Of a DNA stretch of 6,847 bases, positions 1 through 6,041 are shown in pieces. Position 1 is the stretch's first letter, and the number at the start of each line of letters is the position of its first letter. The notes under the pieces were generated by a model that was not told where the DNA came from, did not search any database, and saw only the letters and a program-made list of their open reading frames with translations. A program made the translations under genes and the position numbers. Origin of the DNA: Sneathiella sp. (GTDB lineage: Bacteria > Pseudomonadota > Alphaproteobacteria > Sneathiellales > Sneathiellaceae); the NCBI GenBank assembly GCA_002732675.1, contig NVRR01000173.1:1-6847 (forward strand), written 5' to 3'.

Positions 1-432
1 ACCCTGACGGGCGGCGCCGGGGACGATATTCTCAAAGGTGGGGATGGTGCGGATAGCTATCAGTTTGCTCGAGGCGACGGGCAAGATGTGATTAATGATT
101 TCGCGACGGATGGCTCCTCTGATACGCTTGTTCTCAATACAGGCATCGATCATGATCAGTTGTGGTTTGAACAGACCGGCGATGATCTGCTGATTTCTGT
201 TATTGGTAGTAGCGATCAGATTACGGTGGAAAATTGGTACGCTTCCGCCGACAACGAGATTGAAAGTATTGAGACTAGCGATGGACAGGTGGCAGATTTC
301 AGCGGCGTCGAAGCTCTCGTCTCGGCCATGGCCAGCTTCTCACCTCCTGGCGGCGCTGCGATAGACCTTTCTGATCCGACCTATGATCCGTTGGATACTG
401 TCCTCGCGTCCTCTTGGCAGGCGTCTGTATAG
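1..432 (+). CDS. C-terminal part of a large RTX (haemolysin-type calcium-binding) protein, 5' end outside window
   Basis: The reading frame is open from base 1 to a TAG at 430-432, so 143 C-terminal residues are visible and the start lies upstream. Residues 4-21 hold two glycine-aspartate nonapeptides (GGAGDDILK, GGDGADSYQ) of the GGxGxDxUx type, which bind calcium in a parallel beta-roll. After them comes the module often found behind the last RTX repeats (haemolysin-type calcium-binding protein-related domain): a D-Q-L-W-F stretch, a DDLLISVIGSSDQITVENWY core ending near residue 80, then an I-E-x-I-x-T-S-D-G segment. The tail with AMASFSPPGG (109-118) and a tryptophan five residues from the end resembles the ends of very large RTX adhesins or toxins. 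Such proteins are exported by type I secretion using an uncleaved C-terminal signal, so this stretch probably includes the signal. No secretion gene is in the window. The enzymatic or adhesive role of the missing N-terminal part cannot be told. Confidence 0.9.
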   Translation, partial: TLTGGAGDDILKGGDGADSYQFARGDGQDVINDFATDGSSDTLVLNTGIDHDQLWFEQTGDDLLISVIGSSDQITVENWYASADNEIESIETSDGQVADFSGVEALVSAMASFSPPGGAAIDLSDPTYDPLDTVLASSWQASV

Positions 433-444
433 GTGATCAAGAAA

Positions 445-478
445 CACACGGCTGCTGATAATTGTTAGCAGCCGTGTG
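445..478 (+). terminator. Hairpin terminator after the RTX gene
   Basis: A perfect 12-bp inverted repeat (CACACGGCTGCT at 445-456, AGCAGCCGTGTG at 467-478) has a 10-base loop that may close further through G-T and A-T pairs. It starts 13 bases after the RTX stop codon. The trailing sequence is only moderately T-rich (GCATTTGAATTATTTC), so this is not a textbook intrinsic terminator, but position and stem strength make termination or 3'-end protection the likely role. Confidence 0.7.
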
Positions 479-606
479 CATTTGAATTATTTCAGTAAAA
501 TTGCGCCGTTCGATAGATGAACAGCCTTAGCAACTGTTTACTTAGGCTAGCTTCTTAAACTGATTAATGCCGGAAAGCACTGAATAGAGCGGCGAGCATT
601 GCGGGC

Positions 607-852
607 CTATTCTCCTATGGAAAGCTTGTCAAACAGCTTCACTGTCTCGACTATAATCCGTGTGGTCATTTTCAGAGCTGCCAGATCAATGGTTGCCGGA
701 AGATCTATAGGTGATTGATATGCCCGGAAAATTACCTGGCGATTGGAAACAAGGACCCAATTAGAGGAGCCGGGATTGTCAATATAGCCTCTCAACATTG
801 TTTCATCTTCTTTCGGTAGTACTGTGACGCTAACCGCAGGAATGCTATTCAA
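607..852 (-). CDS. Small hypothetical ORF, 81 residues, TTG start
   Basis: I do not recognise this protein and its reality is uncertain. It begins with TTG at 850-852. On the minus strand an AGGA sits seven bases before that codon, which is good Shine-Dalgarno spacing and the main reason to take the TTG. The first in-frame ATG (796-798) has only a weak purine run before it. The composition is protein-like (for example GYIDNPGSSNWVLVSNRQ, then FRAYQSPIDLPATIDLAAL), with no signal peptide, membrane segment or cysteine. The C-terminal third (MTTRIIVETVKLFDKLSIGE) could form an amphipathic helix. The frame stays open for 15 codons upstream of the TTG to a stop at 898-900, and a different frame ends in TGA overlapping the TTG, so it could also be the 3' remnant of a decayed gene. 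It has no same-strand neighbour. Confidence 0.35.
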   Translation of the reverse strand: MNSIPAVSVTVLPKEDETMLRGYIDNPGSSNWVLVSNRQVIFRAYQSPIDLPATIDLAALKMTTRIIVETVKLFDKLSIGE

Positions 853-1116
853 GAAGAATTCCTGGCGCCCGCAGGCTTGACGCCGCCGCCCGCATATTCA
901 TTAAAATGCCATATCACACCGTAATTCGATAAGCCTTTGATTTCATAGGAATTTCAGTTTTATCGGCGCTTATTGCCGAAAACTTTCCTAAAACTAAAGA
1001 GGAAACGAAAGCTTTTGTTTAGAATATACTGGTACCCAAGATAGAGACGCATTCCGCCAATATCTGCCGTCTTCAATGGATTGGAGACGGAAAGACGAGC
1101 GGAGCGGTAATCTGCC

Positions 1117-1124
1117 GAGGAGAG
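1117..1124 (+). promoter_or_regulatory. Shine-Dalgarno that fixes the start at 1130
   Basis: GAGGAGAG lies five bases upstream of the ATG at 1130-1132. An earlier in-frame ATG at 1076 has no comparable site, and would add 18 charged residues (MDWRRKDERSG and onwards) with no sign of belonging to the protein. The later start is therefore preferred. Confidence 0.75.
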
Positions 1125-1129
1125 ACCCT

Positions 1130-1558
1130 ATGGCCTATGCCATTCAGATGATCCAGCCGACAACGCGCAGGCGTACCATTGGGTATACTGGCGTGTCATG
1201 GACATGTCTGTTTTTTGGCCCGCTCCCAGCGTTGTACCGCGGGCATATTTTTGGCTTTATTGGTATGACGCTGATTAATCTGGCGACTTTTGGACTGTCT
1301 GCGCTGGTGTTTATCTTCGTCTATAATGCCTGGCATTATCATTCTCTGTTAGCGCGGGGGTTTTCGCCCGCGGGCCATAAATATGGAAATGTTTCACATA
1401 ATGTGGTCAGAATGGCGGGTGGAAATAACGACAATCTGGACGACATATTTGATTCAGACGTGCCAGATGCTTATCCGAGGGGTGTCAGCATGGCATCGCC
1501 TGAACTCTCCGAGCGCTTGATTGATGACTACCGGCCCGGCCCGTTTTCGAAGAAGTAG
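1130..1558 (+). CDS. Small inner-membrane protein, DUF2628/HrgC-like pattern
   Basis: This encodes 142 residues from the ATG at 1130. After a basic start (TTRRRTIGYTG) comes GVSWTCLFFGPLPALYRG at 21-38, which matches a recurring pattern in small bacterial membrane proteins: a G-F/V-S-W-x-x-x-F-F-G-P-x-x-x-L-x-R-G segment, a hydrophobic span, then Y-N-x-x-x-x-x-x-L-L-x-x-G-F/Y-x-P-A. Here the hydrophobic part is about 39-65 (one long span or a tight hairpin) and the closing pattern is YNAWHYHSLLARGFSPAG at 65-82. Residues 83-142 form a hydrophilic tail, acidic around NDNLDDIFDSD, which probably sits in the cytoplasm and is longer than the core pattern needs. The family has no firmly known function; the DUF2628/HrgC link is from pattern memory only. 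The gene stands alone, with 246 bp before the next gene and no clear terminator. Confidence 0.8.
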   Translation: MAYAIQMIQPTTRRRTIGYTGVSWTCLFFGPLPALYRGHIFGFIGMTLINLATFGLSALVFIFVYNAWHYHSLLARGFSPAGHKYGNVSHNVVRMAGGNNDNLDDIFDSDVPDAYPRGVSMASPELSERLIDDYRPGPFSKK

Positions 1559-1804
1559 GTATTGCCGGGACTAAGTAGGACTGTGTTCGTGCCTGATTGC
1601 GAATTCTGTTAACCATACGCATACCAGTGTCCTTAATAAAAATAGTTAATGTTGCATAAATAACAACAACTTGAGCTATTTCGGGGAAATCGAGGCTATT
1701 TGGAAATAATTACCCAATCTTGCTAAAATTTTATGATAATGTTTGCCGTATTAGATAAGTGCTACGATTTCGCAAGTATCCTTTGATGAATTTAGGAGGC
1801 CAGT
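1559..1804. other. AT-rich intergenic leader of the VPLPA-CTERM gene
   Basis: This spacer is clearly richer in A and T than its flanks, especially 1630-1780. It contains a near-repeat (GCTATTTCGGGGAAAT at 1675-1690 and GCTATTTGGAAAT at 1695-1707). The first copy is also a short inverted repeat (ATTTC-GGG-GAAAT, 1678-1690). Possible -10 boxes occur at 1732-1737 (TATGAT) and 1735-1740 (GATAAT), but no convincing -35 partner or sigma-54 -24/-12 pair was seen. The spacer ends in a strong Shine-Dalgarno (AGGAGG, 1794-1799) five bases before the next ATG. It probably holds the promoter and an operator for the downstream gene. Confidence 0.4.
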
Positions 1805-2485
1805 ATGATTTTGAAAAAAGTTAAATATGCCGTGGCGGCACTTTCCTTGTCAGCCTTTATGGCGGCTCCGGGTGTGGCGGCGACGAATTACATTGTTAAT
1901 GGCGGATTTGAAGACGGCGTGGGAATGGGAAACAACTCCTGGGGCGTTTATGATGCTATTCCTGGCTGGGCGACGACGATGGGCCGCGGGATTGAAGTGC
2001 AGAACGGCAATAATATCGGCGGTGCAACTCCATACGAGGGATTGCGAAAAGTCGAGCTCGACAGCCATAACCGCTCCGGCACCGGTAGTAGTAATGACAA
2101 TACTAACTCTGGCATGCAGCAGAAGTTGACTCTTGGTGCGGGGACCTATGAATTTTCCTTTGCCTATCTGGGACGGACAAATGACGAAAATACCAATGGT
2201 ATTGGCTATAGCCTTATGAATGGTATTCTAAACGACGCGGTCACAGGTCAAAGAACTGATGGCTGGGTTGTGCTCAGCCACTTATTCACATTGGATGCCA
2301 TAACGGACATTTTTGTGAATTTCTGGGCGAAGGGCACCGAAGATACATATGGCGGCTATCTGGATGATGTGCGTATCTCCGCAGTTCCATTGCCAGCAGC
2401 CTTGCCACTCTATGGCGCCGGTCTCGCTGTAATGGGCCTCATCGGATGGCAACGCAAGCGTAAAGCGGCAGCTGCTACTGTCTGA
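1805..2485 (+). CDS. Secreted VPLPA-type PEP-CTERM sorting-domain protein
   Basis: This 226-residue protein carries two export signals. At the N-terminus, basic residues (MILKKVK) precede a hydrophobic stretch and a likely signal peptidase site after residue 26 (GVAA/TNY). At the C-terminus, VPLPA (194-198) is followed by a hydrophobic span (about 199-215) and a basic end (WQRKRK). That tripartite tail is the VPLPA-CTERM class of the PEP-CTERM family, recognised by an exosortase in the inner membrane and usually linked to exopolysaccharide production. The mature domain starts with NYIVNGGFEDG and continues with a W-G-V-Y-D-A-I-P-G-W stretch, G-I-E-V-Q, V-E-L-D-S-H-N and a GGYLDDV end. This layout is common in secreted beta-sandwich domains of the DUF642/galactose-binding-like kind, so sugar or matrix binding is likely but inferred. 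It has no cysteine and no catalytic motif. A strong Shine-Dalgarno supports the start. No exosortase or polysaccharide gene is visible nearby. Confidence 0.93.
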   Translation: MILKKVKYAVAALSLSAFMAAPGVAATNYIVNGGFEDGVGMGNNSWGVYDAIPGWATTMGRGIEVQNGNNIGGATPYEGLRKVELDSHNRSGTGSSNDNTNSGMQQKLTLGAGTYEFSFAYLGRTNDENTNGIGYSLMNGILNDAVTGQRTDGWVVLSHLFTLDAITDIFVNFWAKGTEDTYGGYLDDVRISAVPLPAALPLYGAGLAVMGLIGWQRKRKAAAATV

Positions 2486-2503
2486 CGCTACATAATATTT
2501 GGG

Positions 2504-2536
2504 AAAAGCGGTGCAATGTTCAGCACCGCTTTTTTT
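2504..2536 (+). terminator. Rho-independent terminator after the VPLPA-CTERM gene
   Basis: An 8-bp GC-rich stem (AGCGGTGC at 2507-2514, GCACCGCT at 2523-2530) encloses an 8-base loop. It is flanked by AAA on the left and an unbroken run of T from 2530 to 2536 on the right. It starts 18 bases after the stop codon. It should separate this gene from the acyl-CoA synthetase that starts at 2617. Confidence 0.93.
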
Positions 2537-2616
2537 ATGCCTGTTTGCCGGAGACACCCCTTTACCTTTGCCCATATTTCTTTGATACTTCTTGGTAATG
2601 ATACGGGGAGATCGGG

Positions 2617-4176
2617 ATGTATATTTCACAATTACTGACACGGGCGGCGCAAACTCGGCGTGACCAGATTGCGACGATTTGCTCTGGCAGAGAGCATACA
2701 TATGGACAATTTGCGCAAAGAGTTCAAAAATTTGCGGGTGCCTTGAAAGGGCTTGGCATTGGTGATGGTGAGCGGGTTGCTATTCTGGCCCATAATTCCG
2801 ATAGATATCTGGAATTTTATTACGCGACGCCGTGGGCGGGCGGGGTTTTCGTTCCGGTCAATACAAGACTTGCCGTGCCTGAATTCGCCTATTGGCTCAA
2901 TGATTCAGGCGCCGAAATTCTGCTGGTGGATGATGCTTTTATAGGAGTGGTACCGGAACTGCGGAAGTTAGTGGGCAGCCTTCGCCATATTATCTATATT
3001 GGCGACGGTGACACACCGTCTGAAATGCTGAACTACGAAACGCTCGTTTCTGAAAATGACCCGGTTGCCGATGCCGGGCGCAATAATAATGATCTCGCCG
3101 GGCTTTTCTACACAGGCGGGACGACAGGCGTTGCCAAGGGGGTGATGCTCAGCCACCGTAACTTTCTTGCCAATACATTAAACAGTATGCCGGCATTCAA
3201 TTTTCAGGAAGGCGCTCGTTGGCTGCATGTTGCGCCGATGTTTCATATTGCCGATGGCTGCGCCGTCTTTGGCGCGACCATGGGCATGAGTACGCATGTG
3301 TTCATTCCGGGCTTCACACCGGCCGGGACCATGCAGGCCATACAGGACCATAGAGTGACAAACACGCTTCTGGTGCCGACAATGGTCAACATGGTCGTGA
3401 ACGATCCAACTGTCGGCGACTATGATCTTTCGAGCATCAGGGACATTGTGTATGGGGCCTCTCCGATGCCGGAGGCGGTTATTGTCAAGGCATTGGAGAT
3501 TCTACCCAATTGCGGTTTCACCCACGCTTACGGCCAGACGGAATGTGCACCCCTTGTGACTTATACGGGCCCTGAATTTCATGTGCTGGAAGGGCCAAAC
3601 GCCGGGCGCTTCAAATCTGCGGGGCGGGCGGCTTATGCTGTTGATGTCCGGGTTTTTGATGAAAATGATGATGAAGTTCCTTATGGCACGGTTGGCGAGG
3701 TCTGCGTGCGTGGCGCCAATGTGATGGTGGGATACTGGAACAAGCCCGAACAGACAGCGCAAGCGTTGCGCGGCGGGTGGATGCATACCGGTGATGGCGG
3801 CTATATGGATGAGCAGGGATTTGTCTATATCGTTGATCGGATGAAGGATATGATTATCTCTGGCGGCGAGAATATTTTCTCTGCCGAGGTAGAAAATACG
3901 CTGCATCAGCATCTCGCCATTGCCGAATGTGCTGTTATCGGTATTCCTCACGAAAAATGGGGGGAGCAGGTTCATGCGGTTGTCCGCTTGCATGACGGGA
4001 AGTCGGCGACTGATCAGGAGCTGATTGAGTTCAGCCATACGCTGATCGCCGGATTTAAATGCCCGAGGAGCGTTTCCTTCGTCAGCGATCCCTTACCGCT
4101 TTCGGGCGCGGGCAAGATCCTCAAAACCGAACTCCGCAAACCCTATTGGACGGACAAGGGCAAACAGGTCAGTTAG
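2617..4176 (+). CDS. AMP-forming acyl-CoA synthetase (fatty acid-CoA ligase family)
   Basis: This complete 519-residue enzyme belongs to the adenylate-forming (ANL) superfamily, which activates a carboxylic acid with ATP to an acyl-adenylate and then forms the CoA thioester. The motifs are all present and in order: phosphate-binding loop YTGGTTGVAKG at 165-175, YGQTE at 305-309 that contacts the adenylate, TGD at 391-393 whose Asp binds the ribose, hinge DRMKD at 407-411, the SGGENIFSAEVE stretch that remodels for the thioesterification step (415-426), and the catalytic lysine in GAGK (Lys500). The length is usual for medium- or long-chain fatty acid ligases. The closest general type is the FadD-like or short FadK/Alk-type group, but the chain length or aromatic nature of the substrate cannot be read from motifs. 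GGGGAG at 2605-2610 lies six bases before the ATG. The gene has no co-directional partner and meets the next gene tail to tail, with eight bases between the stop codons. It is likely cytoplasmic or membrane-associated. Confidence 0.95.
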   Translation: MYISQLLTRAAQTRRDQIATICSGREHTYGQFAQRVQKFAGALKGLGIGDGERVAILAHNSDRYLEFYYATPWAGGVFVPVNTRLAVPEFAYWLNDSGAEILLVDDAFIGVVPELRKLVGSLRHIIYIGDGDTPSEMLNYETLVSENDPVADAGRNNNDLAGLFYTGGTTGVAKGVMLSHRNFLANTLNSMPAFNFQEGARWLHVAPMFHIADGCAVFGATMGMSTHVFIPGFTPAGTMQAIQDHRVTNTLLVPTMVNMVVNDPTVGDYDLSSIRDIVYGASPMPEAVIVKALEILPNCGFTHAYGQTECAPLVTYTGPEFHVLEGPNAGRFKSAGRAAYAVDVRVFDENDDEVPYGTVGEVCVRGANVMVGYWNKPEQTAQALRGGWMHTGDGGYMDEQGFVYIVDRMKDMIISGGENIFSAEVENTLHQHLAIAECAVIGIPHEKWGEQVHAVVRLHDGKSATDQELIEFSHTLIAGFKCPRSVSFVSDPLPLSGAGKILKTELRKPYWTDKGKQVS

Positions 4177-4184
4177 GGTCTAGC

Positions 4185-5852
4185 TTATCCTGTCTCTTTT
4201 CGGACCGTGCAATCGCGGATCTCGACCCGTCGACGGGGCAGGCTCTTACTGTTGTCCTCGCCGCGGCCGATCATATAGGCGGCAGACTGGTTAATCCCGG
4301 CTTCTGACATCAGCGCCATGACCGCTTCGGCACGGCGGCGGGACAGGCGATAATTGTCGAAGCTGGACCCGCTGGGATCTGAATAGCCCGAGACGACGAT
4401 GAATTGGCTCTCGGCTTCGCTATATTCATAGGCCAGTTTCTTGATCAGATCGATGGTGCTGGTTTCGGTGACCTGCGTCGAGCCGATATTGAATTCGATG
4501 ACGAGATGCGGGTCAATTTCCCAGCAATATGCCGGGATGGTTGCGACAATGCGCTTGGTATGGTCATGTTCGACGGCCTGCAACTCATCGGCGACACGCT
4601 CCAGCCCTTGCTGTAGAATTTGCAAGTCTCCGCCAGACCGTTCGGTGCTTTTCTCCAGATCCTCCAGTTTACGGGTGAGGCTGGAGGTATCGATAGCGCC
4701 CCGCGCTGTTGTTGATTTGGTGAGAGACACAAGTTTATCATTGGTTTGCTGGACGGTTTGAGCAAGGAGCGTAATTTTCTCATCAAGGTTTGCGATGTCC
4801 GGGCCGGCGGCTGCCGTGCTCCCATTAATGAGCGGCCCAAGATCTTGATTGGGAACCGCAAATGGCAATCGGGTGCTGCCATTAAAGAACATCTCGAAGC
4901 GTCCGGTGGATCCCAGATAGAGGACGGGTGTCGCCGTCGGCTTGGTATTCAGGATCACCACCGGAAAGGTGAAGAAATTGCGCAAGCTATCGGAAAATTT
5001 ATCAGCGATATTCAAATCTTCGGGCAGTTCTGCCAGCCCGTTCCGGCACATGCTGGAAATGTTTAATCCGGGATAAAGGGTCGACGTGCTTGCAGATGTC
5101 GATATCTTCCCGTTCGCGACCTCAATGATGCAATTGCGCATTTTTTTGGCTTCATGGCCTGCATATAATACGGCGGCGAAAGATGTCATAGCCATCAGCA
5201 GGATTGTCATGAAGAAACGATGGTTATTAAACGTAACAACCATGAAATAGCGCTGATAAAACTGTCCGGAAGTGAGCAAGGGGTGGCCGGGCGTTTTGCT
5301 ATCCGATGCCTTTTTATGCTTGATAATCGAACGGACGAGATGTTCGCGGCCGATCAAAAGGCTTGAGGGATGTTTTCTGCTTCTTTTGGGAAACAATATG
5401 ACAAACATATGGAGAAAATTGAGGATGAAAACACCAACGCTCAGCCCGACTATCTTTAATCGATACCCAATTTTTAAATGTTGGCGGGACGTGAGAATGA
5501 TCATCCAGACCAGTAGCCAGATGCAGAAAATAATCGCGACGATCACAGCGTATAGAAACCAGAGCTTTAACACCACAACCGTCAACAGGCCGCCGCTTCG
5601 GAACATGCTGATAAAGAAATCCGAAATTCCGGCATAATTGAAGTAGTTTAAATCGAAGATGCCGAAGATGAGAGTGTCGAAATAGATACCAAAGAAGAAG
5701 AAATATACAAGCAAAACAGTGGTCAGAAAGGGGACTAACAGCGCAAGGCTATATGTTCTGTTGACCCGCATATGGATTTCGCAGAATATTTCGTCATCCA
5801 GAGCCTTGTTTCTGCATCGTTTACCTGAGCGGGTTATTCCTTCGCACTGCAT
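4185..5852 (-). CDS. Multi-domain membrane protein: N-terminal Cys3-His motif, membrane segments, coiled coil, C-terminal OmpA domain
   Basis: This 555-residue protein probably ties the inner membrane to peptidoglycan. Residues 3-27 carry C-x9-C-x10-C-x2-H within CEGITRSGKRCRNKA and FCEIH, a small motif seen in many bacterial and phage proteins and likely to bind zinc. Hydrophobic segments lie near 35-58, 89-120, 133-154 and 212-231, with a very basic loop at 156-186. Beyond these, residues 232-350 are unrecognised, about 352-430 have leucine-rich heptads suggesting a coiled coil, and 440-548 is an OmpA/MotB-type domain. In it, GYSDPSGSSFDNYRLSRRRA (489-508) keeps Asp492 and Arg507, with the same 15-residue spacing as the Asp271/Arg286 pair that binds diaminopimelate in Acinetobacter OmpA. 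Cysteines 240, 269, 443 and 548 could form disulfides if periplasmic. AGAGG lies eight bases before the ATG (5850-5852). The domains are clear, but the role of the whole protein is not. It is not a simple MotB, since there are several spans and no MotA partner. Confidence 0.88.
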   Translation of the reverse strand: MQCEGITRSGKRCRNKALDDEIFCEIHMRVNRTYSLALLVPFLTTVLLVYFFFFGIYFDTLIFGIFDLNYFNYAGISDFFISMFRSGGLLTVVVLKLWFLYAVIVAIIFCIWLLVWMIILTSRQHLKIGYRLKIVGLSVGVFILNFLHMFVILFPKRSRKHPSSLLIGREHLVRSIIKHKKASDSKTPGHPLLTSGQFYQRYFMVVTFNNHRFFMTILLMAMTSFAAVLYAGHEAKKMRNCIIEVANGKISTSASTSTLYPGLNISSMCRNGLAELPEDLNIADKFSDSLRNFFTFPVVILNTKPTATPVLYLGSTGRFEMFFNGSTRLPFAVPNQDLGPLINGSTAAAGPDIANLDEKITLLAQTVQQTNDKLVSLTKSTTARGAIDTSSLTRKLEDLEKSTERSGGDLQILQQGLERVADELQAVEHDHTKRIVATIPAYCWEIDPHLVIEFNIGSTQVTETSTIDLIKKLAYEYSEAESQFIVVSGYSDPSGSSFDNYRLSRRRAEAVMALMSEAGINQSAAYMIGRGEDNSKSLPRRRVEIRDCTVRKETG

Positions 5853-6041
5853 TTTTAGGACCTCTTGTTTGCGTTCAAATTCTATTCTTAAAATGGTAAA
5901 TAAAATAATTAATACAAGTTAGAGTGGTGTAAAATCCGAAAAGCACTGTAATCATCGCCAATGAGTGGCCTAATGCTTGTTCTTGTATTCAGAAGGTACT
6001 AGTTAGATAGACAACAAATATTTGCGAAAAAAGGTACCCAT
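5853..6041. other. Divergent intergenic region between the OmpA-domain gene and ilvD
   Basis: These 189 bases must hold both outward promoters. The half near the OmpA-domain gene is very AT-rich and contains the candidate promoter listed separately. On the ilvD side no matched -35/-10 pair was convincing (TTGTTC at 5977-5982 has no good partner). No leader peptide rich in branched-chain codons and no attenuator hairpin was seen before ilvD, so classical attenuation is not supported. AAGG at 6031-6034 lies seven bases before the ilvD ATG. Confidence 0.5.
5905..5933 (-). promoter_or_regulatory. Possible sigma-70-type promoter for the OmpA-domain gene
   Basis: On the minus strand TTTACA (5928-5933, one base off TTGACA) is followed 17 bases later by AATTAT (5905-5910, four of six matches to TATAAT). 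Transcription would begin near 5898 and leave a leader of about 45 bases before the ATG. The region is AT-rich, so such matches arise by chance fairly easily. Confidence 0.3.

Noticed and set aside
523..548. Imperfect inverted repeat AGCCTTAG / CTTAGGCT, possible terminator of the minus-strand small ORF
   Set aside because: The stem has an internal mismatch, a 10-base loop and no T-run on either strand, and it lies about 60 bases beyond the ORF end.
1025..1030. TATACT as a -10 box for the small membrane protein gene
   Set aside because: The sequence 17 bases upstream (GAAACG) bears no resemblance to a -35 element, so the hexamer alone is not enough.
1076..1129. Upstream ATG extending the small membrane protein by 18 residues
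   Set aside because: No Shine-Dalgarno is present before 1076, while GAGGAGAG stands five bases before the ATG at 1130.
1559..1804. Sigma-54 promoter before the VPLPA-CTERM gene, as some PEP-CTERM genes are RpoN-controlled
   Set aside because: No GG and GC pair with the required 10-base spacing in a TGGCAC-N5-TTGC context was found. The nearest look-alike (TGGAA at 1701 and TTGC at 1720) has the wrong spacing.
2282..2701. Minus-strand open frame of 139 codons across the terminator region
   Set aside because: It runs through the 3' end of the VPLPA-CTERM gene, its intrinsic terminator and the 5' end of the next gene, and its product looks random.
3502..4038. Open frame of 178 codons on the minus strand inside the acyl-CoA synthetase gene
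   Set aside because: It lies opposite the most conserved motifs of the enzyme, shows no recognisable domain and has no supporting ribosome binding site.
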